The notes under the pieces are model-generated. The model had not been told where the DNA came from. It ran no database searches and saw only the letters and a program-made list of their open reading frames with translations. Source: Cellulomonas cellasea (GTDB taxonomy: Bacteria; Actinomycetota; Actinomycetes; Actinomycetales; Cellulomonadaceae). Taken from it: DNA of 64,000 nt. The first letter of the stretch is position 1. Each line of letters starts with the position of its first letter. The translations under genes were made by a program, and so were the position numbers. The stretch lies in NCBI RefSeq assembly GCF_006538745.1, contig NZ_BJLR01000041.1, positions 1 through 64,000 of the forward strand. Reading direction: 5' to 3'. This document shows, one piece after another, positions 1-7,889 of this stretch.

Positions 1-12
1 TTCTACGGACAT
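1..12 (-). CDS. Possible 5' end of a leftward gene cut by the window edge
   Basis: An ATG read on the minus strand from position 12 gives M-S-V-E before the edge. A good Shine-Dalgarno sequence (AAGGAG, 23-28) lies 10 nt upstream. In many actinobacteria the gene divergent from DUF3000 is hemE (uroporphyrinogen decarboxylase), so this could be its start, but four codons cannot identify it. Confidence 0.35.
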
Positions 13-161
13 ACGCGCGGTACTCCTTCGTCGGGGGACGCCCGGGCCGGGAGCTGCACTCCGAACGGGCGGGCCGGTTTGTGCTGATGCGCCGGTCAGC
101 CTAGTGGCGCAGCGACACGCGCGACGCGGCGTGCCGCAGGGCAAGACCGGACCCCCGCACG

Positions 162-167
162 TAGTCT
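162..167 (+). promoter_or_regulatory. -10 element of a leaderless promoter (DUF3000 gene)
   Basis: TAGTCT followed by 7 nt and then the GTG start at 175. There is no Shine-Dalgarno sequence. This is the spacing expected when transcription starts at the first base of the start codon. Confidence 0.6.
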
Positions 168-174
168 CGCTCGC

Positions 175-759
175 GTGACACCAGCCGGTTCAGGGCCCGC
201 TCCACCGGAGTTCCTGCGCGCACTGCGATCGCTCCGTGACGTGCAGCTGCGCCCCGAGATCCGCCTCGAGGAGGTGCCCGGTCCGGCGCGCATCGCGCCC
301 TGGACGGCGGCCCTCACGGCCGAGGTGCGCGCGAGCCGGCGCGACCCCGACGCGGTGGAGCTGGCCTCCGGGCGCTTCGTGGTGCTGCACGACCCCGAGG
401 GCCAGGAGGCGTGGCACGGGACGTTCCGCCTCGTGACCCTCGTGCGCGCGACGCTCGAGCCCGAGGTCGGCGCCGACCCGATGCTCGCGGAGGTCGCCTG
501 GAGCTGGTTCGCGGACGCGCTCGCGAGCGCCGGGCTCGACGCCCACGCCGCCGGCGGGACCGTGACCCGCGTGCTGTCGCAGAGTTTCGGGGCGCTCGAC
601 GAGCGGCCCGAGCAGGTCGAGCTCGAGGTGCGCGCGAGCTGGACGGCCCGGGACGAGGACCTCGGTCCGCACCTGCGCGCATGGGGCACGCTGCTGTGCA
701 CGACCGCGGGTCTCCCGCCACTCCCTGCGGGCGTCGTCCCGCTCCCGAGGCGTCGATGA
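175..759 (+). CDS. DUF3000 domain-containing protein
   Basis: This 194-residue protein matches the DUF3000 family, which is found almost only in actinobacteria and has no assigned biochemical function. It is soluble, with no signal peptide or membrane segment, and is acidic and rich in Leu/Val/Glu. The family core includes the stretch around VLHDPEGQEAWHGTFRLV (about residues 63-80). The GTG start at 175 is supported by a TAGTCT -10 element 7 nt upstream and the absence of an SD, implying a leaderless mRNA. Upstream of the HRDC/RNase D gene is the usual position of this family in the conserved actinobacterial order; here a LuxR-type gene intervenes. Confidence 0.85.
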   Translation: MTPAGSGPAPPEFLRALRSLRDVQLRPEIRLEEVPGPARIAPWTAALTAEVRASRRDPDAVELASGRFVVLHDPEGQEAWHGTFRLVTLVRATLEPEVGADPMLAEVAWSWFADALASAGLDAHAAGGTVTRVLSQSFGALDERPEQVELEVRASWTARDEDLGPHLRAWGTLLCTTAGLPPLPAGVVPLPRRR

Positions 760-858
760 CGCCGCGCCGGAACAAGTAGCCCCGCAGAACCGCTCAAGGT
801 CGGGGATGGTGCGGCCGATGGTCTTGTACGTGCCGGAAACATCCCCGGGGAGACCTAC

Positions 859-1404
859 GTGAGCATCGAGCCGTTGCGCCGCACCGCGCCCACCCTGCGG
901 GGTGTGCAGCCGCGTGCCGGAGAGCGCGCACCCCTCGTCAGCGCCGACCGCGCTGCCGGCGCGCCCGCCCAGCGGCGCGCCATCGGCCAGATGTGCGTGG
1001 TCGTGTCCGACCTCGCCGACGGGGACGGGCAGGTGCTCGTGCGCAACCTGCGCCGGCGCGGGTCCGGCCGGGTCATCCTGCTGGCGCGGCGAGCGAGCAG
1101 GCGTGAGCTCGTCGGCCTCCTCGCGGGAGGCCTGCGCGGCGCCGTCGCGTCCGAGGCGCACACGACGCTGAGCCAGGTCCCGCCGCCCTCGACCTTCGTG
1201 CGCGACCGCCCCGAGCTGACCGCGCGCGAGCTCGGCGTGCTCAAGCTCGTCGCGGACGGGTGCAGCAACCGGCGGATCGGCGAGCTGCTCGGCCTGTCGG
1301 CCCTGACGGTCAAGAGCCACCTCGCGCGCATCTCCCGCAAGCTCGGCACGGGCGACCGTGCCGCGCTCGTCGCGATCTCAATCCGCACGGGCCTGCTCGA
1401 CTGA
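859..1404 (+). CDS. Orphan LuxR/NarL-type HTH regulator
   Basis: This is a DNA-binding transcriptional regulator of 181 residues. The C-terminal 65 residues form a clear LuxR helix-turn-helix: ELTARELGVLKLVADGCSN, then RRIGELLGLSALTVKSHL, then the ISRKLGTGDRAALV helix. The N-terminal part (about residues 45-100, VVVSDLADGDGQVL and GRVILLARRASRRELVGLL) resembles the end of a response-regulator receiver domain but is too short and lacks the usual phospho-acceptor surroundings, so it is probably not a normal phosphorylated receiver. No histidine kinase is nearby. The GTG start at 859 is preceded by a GGGGAG-type SD. Its target is unknown. Confidence 0.85.
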   Translation: MSIEPLRRTAPTLRGVQPRAGERAPLVSADRAAGAPAQRRAIGQMCVVVSDLADGDGQVLVRNLRRRGSGRVILLARRASRRELVGLLAGGLRGAVASEAHTTLSQVPPPSTFVRDRPELTARELGVLKLVADGCSNRRIGELLGLSALTVKSHLARISRKLGTGDRAALVAISIRTGLLD

Positions 1405-1512
1405 GAGCACGCCCGCACGCGCCCGCCCCCGCGGCGGTGCCGTGAGCGACCCCACACCACCTCGGCCCCGTCCGGCTGCGCGCGCCAGCGCGGCGGCGGG
1501 CCGCCGAACCCC

Positions 1513-1518
1513 TACGGT
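1513..1518 (+). promoter_or_regulatory. -10 element of a leaderless promoter (HRDC gene)
   Basis: TACGGT, then 7 nt, then the ATG at 1526. The intervening GGAGGTC could also act as an SD but sits only 2 nt from the ATG, which is too close, so leaderless initiation is favoured. Confidence 0.55.
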
Positions 1519-1525
1519 GGAGGTC

Positions 1526-2812
1526 ATGCTTCCCGATCGACCGTCCGGCGACCCTGTGGTTCAGGTCCCCGCCGACGACGCCGTCGACGTGGCCGTGCCC
1601 GAGGCACCGGTCGTCGTCGCACTCACCGAACCCCGCGAGGGCGTCCCCCCGGTCGTCGAGACCCCGGAGGAGCTCGCGCGCGTCGTGGCGCTCTTCGAGG
1701 CCGGCACCGGGCCGGTCGCGGTCGACGCCGAGCGGGCCTCCGGGTACCGCTACGGCCAGCGGACGTACCTCGTGCAGGTGCGCCGCGAGGGTGCGGGCAC
1801 CGCGCTCATCGACCCGATCGCGCTGCCGGACCTGTCGTCGCTGTCCCGCGCGCTCGTCGGCGTCGAGTGGGTGCTGCACGCCGCCTCGCAGGACCTGCCG
1901 GGGCTCGCCGAGCAGGGCATGACCCCGACCCGCAACTTCGACACCGAGCTCGGTGCCCGCCTGCTCGGCCTCGAGCGCGTCGGCCTGGCGGCCGTCGTGG
2001 CGGAGCTGCTCGGGCTGGGCCTGGCGAAGGAGCACTCGGCGGTCGACTGGTCGACGCGCCCGCTGCCGGGCGAGTGGCTGAGGTACGCGGCGCTCGACGT
2101 CGAGGTGCTCGTCGAGCTGCGGGCGGTCCTCGCCGAGCGGCTGGCCGTCGCGGGCAAGGCCGAGTGGGCCGCGCAGGAGTTCGAGGCCGTGCGCCTCGCT
2201 CCCCCGCCGCCGCCGCGCGTCGAGCCGTGGCGCCGCGTCTCGGGCCTGCACGCGGTGCGCGACGCCCGGCGGCTGGCCGTCGTCCGCTCGCTGTGGACCA
2301 CCCGCGACGACAACGCGCGCCAGCGCGACATCTCCCCCGGCCGGGTGCTGCCCGACCACGCGATCGTCGCAGCAGCGCAGGCGCTCCCCCGGTCGGTCCC
2401 GCAGCTCGTCGCGCTGCCGTCGTTCTCGGGCAAGGGCACCCGGCGGCGCGCCGCGCTGTGGCAGCACGCGATCGACGAGGCCCTGGCGCTGCCGGAGTCC
2501 GAGCTGCCCTCGGTGCGCGGTCCCAAGAGCGACGCACCCCCGCCGCCGCGCGCGTGGGCCGACCGGGACCCCGCGGCCGCCGCCCGCCTCACCGCGGCGC
2601 GCGACGTGATGACGGCGCTCTCGGCCGAGGTCGACGTCCCCGCGGAGAACCTGCTGCAGCCGGACCTGCTGCGCCGCCTGTGCTGGTCGCCGCCCCCGAC
2701 GCTCGACGCGGCGGCGGTCGCCGACGCCCTGCGCTCCGGCGGCGCGCGCGAGTGGCAGGTCGACCTCGCGGTCCCGCGGCTCGCGGCGGCGTTCGCGACA
2801 GCCACCGCCTGA
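1526..2812 (+). CDS. HRDC domain-containing RNase D-type 3'-5' exonuclease
   Basis: A 428-residue protein of the RNase D/DEDD exonuclease family. The N-terminal exonuclease domain (about residues 50-220) shows DEDD-type motifs: AVDAERASGYRY (residue D of DxE), VLHAASQDLPGL, NFDTELGARLLG and LRYAALDVEVLVEL (final D-Y-like motif). An HRDC helical nucleic-acid-binding domain follows (about 235-320: VSGLHAVRDARRLAVVRSLW, then DDNARQRDISPGRVLPD). The family trims structured RNA 3' ends. The ATG at 1526 was chosen over longer upstream GTG options because of the TACGGT element 7 nt before it and because the conserved domain begins well inside. The gene is the expected neighbour of DUF3000 and dxs in actinobacteria. 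Confidence 0.9.
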   Translation: MLPDRPSGDPVVQVPADDAVDVAVPEAPVVVALTEPREGVPPVVETPEELARVVALFEAGTGPVAVDAERASGYRYGQRTYLVQVRREGAGTALIDPIALPDLSSLSRALVGVEWVLHAASQDLPGLAEQGMTPTRNFDTELGARLLGLERVGLAAVVAELLGLGLAKEHSAVDWSTRPLPGEWLRYAALDVEVLVELRAVLAERLAVAGKAEWAAQEFEAVRLAPPPPPRVEPWRRVSGLHAVRDARRLAVVRSLWTTRDDNARQRDISPGRVLPDHAIVAAAQALPRSVPQLVALPSFSGKGTRRRAALWQHAIDEALALPESELPSVRGPKSDAPPPPRAWADRDPAAAARLTAARDVMTALSAEVDVPAENLLQPDLLRRLCWSPPPTLDAAAVADALRSGGAREWQVDLAVPRLAAAFATATA

Positions 2813-2834
2813 CCTCCCGCGGCGGGGACGCGAT

Positions 2835-2850
2835 GTTACTGTTCGGTAAC
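2835..2850. promoter_or_regulatory. Inverted repeat GTTAC-N6-GTAAC upstream of the beta-oxidation operon
   Basis: GTTACTGTTCGGTAAC is a 5-bp dyad spaced by 6 nt, 90 nt upstream of the thiolase start. The TTAC-N6-GTAA core is a shape typical of TetR-family operators of fatty-acid degradation (FadR-like) in actinobacteria. No tetR gene lies beside it. The same core recurs at 43314-43331. Confidence 0.5.
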
Positions 2851-2860
2851 TTGGCTGACG

Positions 2861-2876
2861 CGGGACGGACGTCCCG
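2861..2876. promoter_or_regulatory. Perfect dyad CGGGAC-N4-GTCCCG
   Basis: CGGGACGGACGTCCCG has 6-bp arms around 4 nt, immediately after the TTAC-N6-GTAA dyad and 64 nt before the thiolase start. The GGGAC/GTCCC half-sites resemble NarL/DevR-type sites, but the centre is not the usual one. It could equally be a small hairpin in the 5' leader. Confidence 0.35.
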
Positions 2877-2940
2877 GTAACGTCGGCCCTCGCCGGCCCG
2901 CCTGGGTCGGCAGGACACCGTCGTCCCGCCTGGAGGTCCG

Positions 2941-4197
2941 ATGCCGCGCGCATCCGCCCGGTCCGTCCGTCCCGTCGTCTTCGTCGAGGGTGTGCGCACG
3001 CCGTTCGGCCGCGCCCGCCCCGACGGCCTCTACGCGCACACCCGCGCCGACGACCTCGCCGTCAAGACGGTCCGGGAGCTCCTGCGCCGCCACCCCGAGC
3101 TGCCGCCCGAGCGCATCGACGAGGTCGCCGTCGCGGCCACGACGCAGAGCGGCGACCAGGGCCTGACGCTCGGCCGCACGGTCGGGGTGCTGTCCGGGCT
3201 CCCGGAGACCGTCCCCGGCTACGCGATCGACCGCATGTGCGCCGGCGCGATGACCGCCGTCACGACCGTCGCGTCGGGCATCGGCGTCGGCGGGCTCGAC
3301 GTCGCGCTCGCCGGGGGCGTCGAGCACATGGGCCGGCACCCGATGGGCTTCGACGCCGACCCCAACCCGCGCTTCGTCGCCGAGCGGCTCGTCGCCGCCG
3401 ACGCGCTCAACATGGGCAACACCGCCGAGAACCTGCACGACCGCTTCCCCGAGCTGACCCGCGAGCGCGCCGACGCGTACGGCGTCGCGAGCCAGGAGAA
3501 GTACGCCGCTGCGCTCGCCGCGGGCCAGATCGACCCGGACCTCGTCTACGTGGCGACGCGGGACCCCGAGCGCGGCTGGGGCCTCGCCACGGCCGACGAG
3601 CCGCCCCGTCCCGGGACCCGGCTCGAGGACGTCCGCGACCTCAAGACCCCGTTCCGCGCCGGTGGACGGGTGACCGCGGCGACGTCCGCACCGCTGACCG
3701 ACGGCGCCGCCTCGTGCCTGCTCGCAGCCGAGGACACCGCCGAGGAGCTCGGGCTCGCGGCCCGCATGCGGATGGTCTCGTTCGCCTACGCGGGCGTCGA
3801 CCCGGCGGTCATGGGCATCGGCCCGGTCCCCGCGACGCAGCGCGCGCTCGCCCGGGCCGGCCTGACGATCGACGACATCGGGCTGTTCGAGGTCAACGAG
3901 GCCTTCGCGGTCCAGGTGCTCGCGTTCCTCGACGCGTTCGGGATCGCCGACGACGACCCGCGCGTCAACCCGTACGGCGGCGCGATCGCCGTCGGCCACC
4001 CGCTCGCGTCGTCGGGCGTGCGCCTCATGACCCAGCTCGCCCGCCAGTTCGCCGAGCAGCCCGACGTCCGCTACGGCCTCACGACGATGTGCGTCGGCCT
4101 CGGCCAGGGCGGCACCGTGATCTGGGAGAACCCGCACCACCCCGAGTACGACGGGGTGCGTCCCGCCGCCACGACGACCTCCGGGAGCGCCCGATGA
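2941..4197 (+). CDS. fadA: Acetyl-CoA acyltransferase (thiolase), beta-oxidation
   Basis: A 418-residue degradative thiolase that cleaves 3-ketoacyl-CoA with CoA to acetyl-CoA and a shortened acyl-CoA. The active-site residues are visible: nucleophilic Cys100 in DRMCAGAMTAV, His353 in AIAVGHPLASSG and Cys384 in TTMCVGLGQGG. Length is normal for the family. The ATG at 2941 follows a TGGAGG SD. Its stop overlaps the start of the next gene (ATGA), so the pair forms a translationally coupled FadA/FadB-type operon. Two dyads at 2835-2876 are likely operators. The symbol is by functional analogy; FadI-like assignment is also possible. Confidence 0.92.
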   Translation: MPRASARSVRPVVFVEGVRTPFGRARPDGLYAHTRADDLAVKTVRELLRRHPELPPERIDEVAVAATTQSGDQGLTLGRTVGVLSGLPETVPGYAIDRMCAGAMTAVTTVASGIGVGGLDVALAGGVEHMGRHPMGFDADPNPRFVAERLVAADALNMGNTAENLHDRFPELTRERADAYGVASQEKYAAALAAGQIDPDLVYVATRDPERGWGLATADEPPRPGTRLEDVRDLKTPFRAGGRVTAATSAPLTDGAASCLLAAEDTAEELGLAARMRMVSFAYAGVDPAVMGIGPVPATQRALARAGLTIDDIGLFEVNEAFAVQVLAFLDAFGIADDDPRVNPYGGAIAVGHPLASSGVRLMTQLARQFAEQPDVRYGLTTMCVGLGQGGTVIWENPHHPEYDGVRPAATTTSGSAR

Positions 4198-6335
4198 GCA
4201 CCCCCACGACCGAGAACGCCCTCCGCTCCGAGCGCGTGACGCACGCGCTCGTCCGCGACGTGACGCTCCCCCGCGGTGCCGGCACGCTCGCGCTCGTCAC
4301 GCTCGACAACGGCTTCGACCACACGAAGCCGACGACGCTCGGCCCGGGCGGGCTCACCGAGCTCCAGGCCGCGCTGCGCACCCAGCAGGCGCGCGCCGCG
4401 GCGGGCGACATCGTCGCGGTGGCCGTGACCGGCGAGCCGTACTACCTCGCCGCCGGCGCCGACCTCACGCTCGTCTCGACGCTGAGCGACCCCGCCGACG
4501 CGCGGATGATCGCCGAGCTCGGTCACGCGACGTACCGGCTGCTCGGCGAGATGGGCGTGCCGACGTTCGCCTACGTCAACGGCGCGGCGCTCGGCGGCGG
4601 GCTCGAGGTCGCGCTCGCGTGCACCTACCGGACCGTCGCGTCCGACGTGACGGCGCTCGCGCTGCCCGAGGTGTTCCTCGGGCTGGTCCCCGGCTGGGGC
4701 GGCTGCTACCACCTGCCGCACCTCGTCGGGGTCCGGCGTGCGCTCGAGCTCATCGTCACGCGCCCGCTCGCGAACAACCGCATGACGAAGGCGGCGGAGG
4801 CGCTCGAGCTGGGCGTGGCCGACGCGCTGTTCGACGCGGCCGACTTCCTCGAGCAGTCGCTGTCCTGGACCGCCGACGTGCTCGCGGGCCGCGTCGTGCC
4901 GGAGCGGCGCGAGATCGAGAGCCAGGAGGAGTGGGACGCGGTCGTGGCCGGCGCCCGCGCCCAGCTCGACGCGCGCCTGCACGGCGCCAAGCAGTCCCCG
5001 TACCGCGCGCTCGACCTCGTCGCGGCAGCCCGCACCGCCGATCGGGACCAGGCGTTCACGGCCGAGGACGACGCGCTCGCCGAGCTCATCATGTCCGACG
5101 AGCTCCGCGCCGGTCTCTACGCGTTCGACCTGACGACCCGGCGCGCCCGCAAGCCCGAGGGTGCCCCGGCGCCCGAGCTCGCACGCCCCGTGCGGTCGGT
5201 CGGCATCGTCGGCGCCGGGCTCATGGCCGGGCAGCTCGCGGTGCTCGTGGCGCGCCGCCTGCGTGTGCCCGTGGTCATGCGCGAGGTGTCCGACGAGCGC
5301 GTCGAGGCCGGGCTCGCGGGGATCCGCCGGCTCGTCGAGGGCCAGGCCGCCAAGGGCCGCATCACGGCCGACGAGGCCAACCGGGTGCTCGCGTCGATCT
5401 CGGTCAGCACGGACCTGGCGACGCTCGCCGGCGCCGACCTCGTGATCGAGGCGGTCACCGAGGTGATGAGCCTGAAGCAGCGCGTGTTCGCCGAGCTCGA
5501 GGACATCATCGCGGACGACGCGGTGCTCGCGACGAACACCTCGGCGCTGTCAGTGACCGAGATGTCGGCGCACCTGCGCCACCCCGAGCGGGTCGTGGGG
5601 ATCCACTTCTTCAACCCCGTCGCGCAGATGCCGCTCATCGAGGTCGTCCGGACGGGCGCCTCGACCGACCAGGCGGTGGCGACCGCGTTCGCGCTGGCCA
5701 AGGGCCTCGGCAAGACCGCCGTCGGCGTCGCGGACCGTCCGGGCTTCGTGGTCAACCGGCTGCTGCTACGGATGCTCGCGGAGGTCGCCGGGGCGGTCGA
5801 GGGCGGCACGCCGGTGCAGGTCGCCGACGTCGCGCTGCGTCCGCTCGGGCTGCCCATGGGGCCGTTCGCGCTCATCCAGCTCGTCGGGCTGCCCGTCGCG
5901 CTGCACGTGCTCGAGTCGCTGCACGCCGACCTGGGCGACCGCTACCCGCTGTCCCCCGGGCTCTCGCGGCTCGCCGAGGCCGGGCGCCGTGTGGTGCCCG
6001 AGCCCGACGGCCGCGGGAGCGAGCACGCGGTCGACCCCGCGATCCAGGACGCCTTCCCGGCCGTCGGCGCCGCGGGTGCGCTCGACGAGCAGGGCGTGCG
6101 CGACGCGGTGCTCGCGGGCCTCGCCCAGGAGATCGGGCTCATGCTCGACGAGGGCGTCGTGGCCACGCCCGAGCAGATCGACCTGTGCATGGTGCTCGGT
6201 GCGGGCTGGCCGTTCCACCTCGGCGGCATCACGCCCTACCTCGACCGCACGGGCTGGTCCGAGCGGGCCGCAGGGCGCCGGTTCCTGCCGCCCGGCCGCG
6301 CGGACGTGCCCGCGCAGGTGGCGGCGCAGGTCTGA
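4194..6335 (+). CDS. fadB: Fatty-acid oxidation multifunctional protein (enoyl-CoA hydratase / 3-hydroxyacyl-CoA dehydrogenase)
   Basis: A 713-residue fusion that hydrates enoyl-CoA and oxidises the 3-hydroxyacyl-CoA with NAD+. Residues about 25-230 are the crotonase domain (oxyanion motif VNGAALGGGLEVALACTYR; ALPEVFLGLVPGWGG). From about 334 the NAD-binding Rossmann domain starts (VGIVGAGLMAGQLAVL), followed by the catalytic-His motif GIHFFNPVAQMPLIEV and the C-terminal dehydrogenase domains (VNRLLLRMLAEV; GAGWPFHLGG). The ATG at 4194 overlaps the thiolase stop by 4 nt; longer upstream readings in this frame are shadows of the thiolase gene. A strong hairpin at 6344-6384 ends the operon. Confidence 0.93.
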   Translation: MSTPTTENALRSERVTHALVRDVTLPRGAGTLALVTLDNGFDHTKPTTLGPGGLTELQAALRTQQARAAAGDIVAVAVTGEPYYLAAGADLTLVSTLSDPADARMIAELGHATYRLLGEMGVPTFAYVNGAALGGGLEVALACTYRTVASDVTALALPEVFLGLVPGWGGCYHLPHLVGVRRALELIVTRPLANNRMTKAAEALELGVADALFDAADFLEQSLSWTADVLAGRVVPERREIESQEEWDAVVAGARAQLDARLHGAKQSPYRALDLVAAARTADRDQAFTAEDDALAELIMSDELRAGLYAFDLTTRRARKPEGAPAPELARPVRSVGIVGAGLMAGQLAVLVARRLRVPVVMREVSDERVEAGLAGIRRLVEGQAAKGRITADEANRVLASISVSTDLATLAGADLVIEAVTEVMSLKQRVFAELEDIIADDAVLATNTSALSVTEMSAHLRHPERVVGIHFFNPVAQMPLIEVVRTGASTDQAVATAFALAKGLGKTAVGVADRPGFVVNRLLLRMLAEVAGAVEGGTPVQVADVALRPLGLPMGPFALIQLVGLPVALHVLESLHADLGDRYPLSPGLSRLAEAGRRVVPEPDGRGSEHAVDPAIQDAFPAVGAAGALDEQGVRDAVLAGLAQEIGLMLDEGVVATPEQIDLCMVLGAGWPFHLGGITPYLDRTGWSERAAGRRFLPPGRADVPAQVAAQV

Positions 6336-6343
6336 CGCCCGAC

Positions 6344-6384
6344 GTGCGGGGGTGGGTGGCGTGCCCCGCCACCCACCCCCGCAC
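6344..6384. terminator. Bidirectional terminator hairpin between fadB and the aldo/keto reductase
   Basis: A perfect 18-bp stem (6344-6361 with 6367-6384) and a 5-nt loop, starting 8 nt after the fadB stop and ending 7 nt before the end of the convergent gene. There is no T tract, as is usual in actinobacteria. Confidence 0.85.
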
Positions 6385-6391
6385 CGTCCGG

Positions 6392-7402
6392 TCAGGGCTG
6401 CGCGTCGAGCCGCTCGAGCACGTCGGCGGGCAGCTCGACGTCCGCGGCGCGGATGTTCTGCTCGTACTGCTCCCACGTCCGCACGCCCGTGATCGCCGAC
6501 ATCCGCGGCGCGCGCTGCGCGAGGATCCACGCGAGCACGAGCTGGTTCGGCGTGCAGCCGACCTCCGCGGCGAGCTCGTGCACGAGCGCCCGGCGGGCGG
6601 CGTTCGCGGGCGCGTCGAAGAACCGGTGCTGCCAGTTCGTCGCCCACTTCGCGTCGTCGTCGTACGAGCCGCGCAGCGTCGGGGTGTACGCGAACAGGGT
6701 CACGTCGTCGTTCGCGCGCAGGTAGTCGAGCTGCTCGTCGTCGACGATCGACGCGTGGTCCAGGCCCGCGGTCCGGTGCAGGTAGGTGTGCTGCTGCTGC
6801 AGCGCGACCGGGACCGTCCAGCCGTTCGCGGCGGCGGTCGCCCGGACCCGCTCGAGCCGCCACGCGCGCACGTTGGACCAGCCGAGGTGGCGGACCTTGC
6901 CCTCGACGACGAAGGAGTGCAGGACCTCGAGGGTCTCCTCGAGCGGGGTCGAGCGGTCGTCGACGTGCACGTAGTACAGCTCGACGTGGTCGGTCTGCAG
7001 CCGGCGCAGGCTGCCCTCGAGCGCGTCCCGCAGCGTCTGCGCGCCGGCGCCCTCGTAGCGCGACTGCGCGAGCGCGCTGTCGGGCTCGTCGCTCCCGTCG
7101 CGCCACACGCCGTCGAGGTCGCGGATGCGGGCGCTCCCCTTCGTGGCGAGGAACACGTCGTCGCGGCGGCCGGTGCGGGCGAACCAGCGCCCGAGCACCT
7201 CCTCGCTCTCGTCGCCGGTGTACTGCGGCCCGCTCCACCACGAGTAGCAGTTGGCGGTGTCGACGTGCGTGCCGCCGGCGGCCAGGAAGTGGTCGAGCAT
7301 GCGCTGCGCGGTGGCCTCGTCGGTCGTGGTGCCGAACAGCATCGCGCCGAGCGCCAGCTCGCTGACCTTCTCGCCGGTGCGGCCGATCTCCAGGGTCCTC
7401 AT
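6392..7402 (-). CDS. Aldo/keto reductase
   Basis: A 336-residue NADPH-dependent aldo/keto reductase with a TIM-barrel fold. The catalytic tetrad is visible: Asp in THVDTANCY with the following Tyr, Lys in VFLATKGSARI, and His in VELYYVHVDDRS. The motifs VRHLGWSNVRAWRL and VGCTPNQLVLAWIL are typical of the AKR11/AKR12-like bacterial groups. Substrate cannot be told from sequence. Its start (ATG at 7402) overlaps the stop of the upstream merR gene by 4 nt, so both are made from one transcript and the MerR protein probably controls it. Confidence 0.9.
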   Translation of the reverse strand: MRTLEIGRTGEKVSELALGAMLFGTTTDEATAQRMLDHFLAAGGTHVDTANCYSWWSGPQYTGDESEEVLGRWFARTGRRDDVFLATKGSARIRDLDGVWRDGSDEPDSALAQSRYEGAGAQTLRDALEGSLRRLQTDHVELYYVHVDDRSTPLEETLEVLHSFVVEGKVRHLGWSNVRAWRLERVRATAAANGWTVPVALQQQHTYLHRTAGLDHASIVDDEQLDYLRANDDVTLFAYTPTLRGSYDDDAKWATNWQHRFFDAPANAARRALVHELAAEVGCTPNQLVLAWILAQRAPRMSAITGVRTWEQYEQNIRAADVELPADVLERLDAQP

Positions 7403-7788
7403 GAGCGGGTCCTCTCGGGCGCGGCGCCGGTGACGCCGCGGTAGTAGGTGAGCTTGTTGTCGATGAGCTGCAGGTGCTCGGTGTGGCGGCGCAGGAGCGC
7501 GTCGAGCACGTCGCGGTGCCGCTGGAGCACCTCGATGCGGTCGGGGATGGTGTGCTCGCCCGCGCGGGTGAGCTCGGCGAACGCGAGCATGTCGCGGATG
7601 CCCATGCCGGTGGCGCGCAGCAGCGTGAGCAGCTGCACCCAGCCGACGTCCCCGTCGTCGTAGGCGCGCCGCCCGCCCGCCGAGCGCGCGACGGGCGCCA
7701 GCAGGCCGATGCGCTCGTAGTAGCGGAGCGTGTGCGTCGTGACCCCGGTCTTCTCGGCCACCTCGCCGATCGCGAGTCGGTTCGTCAT
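7399..7788 (-). CDS. MerR-family transcriptional regulator
   Basis: A 129-residue MerR-type regulator. The N-terminal winged helix is clear (LAIGEVAEKTGVTTHTLRYYERIGLL, about residues 5-30), followed by RAYDDGDVGWVQLLTLLRATGMGI and a C-terminal coiled coil (EVLQRHRDVLDALLRRHTEHLQ). There is no Cys cluster for metal sensing, so a small-molecule or drug-type sensor is more likely. The start at 7788 (ATG) is set by a TAGCGT element 7 nt upstream. It is the first gene of a two-gene unit with the aldo/keto reductase. Confidence 0.9.
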   Translation of the reverse strand: MTNRLAIGEVAEKTGVTTHTLRYYERIGLLAPVARSAGGRRAYDDGDVGWVQLLTLLRATGMGIRDMLAFAELTRAGEHTIPDRIEVLQRHRDVLDALLRRHTEHLQLIDNKLTYYRGVTGAAPERTRS

Positions 7789-7795
7789 GGCCGTC

Positions 7796-7801
7796 ACGCT
7801 A
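7796..7801 (-). promoter_or_regulatory. -10 element of a leaderless promoter (merR)
   Basis: On the minus strand TAGCGT, then 7 nt (GACGGCC), then the ATG at 7788. No SD is present. Confidence 0.6.
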
Positions 7802-7889
7802 GGAGTTCGAGCGCACTCGAAGTCAAGGAACTCGTACGCAGCCGCTCCCGCCGGCCCGGATGGTGCGCGCAGCACCCGGCCTGCGGGGC

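Noticed and set aside
96-842. A 248-codon minus-strand frame
   Set aside because: It covers DUF3000 in antisense; the composition is low-complexity Arg/Ser/Ala with no family match.
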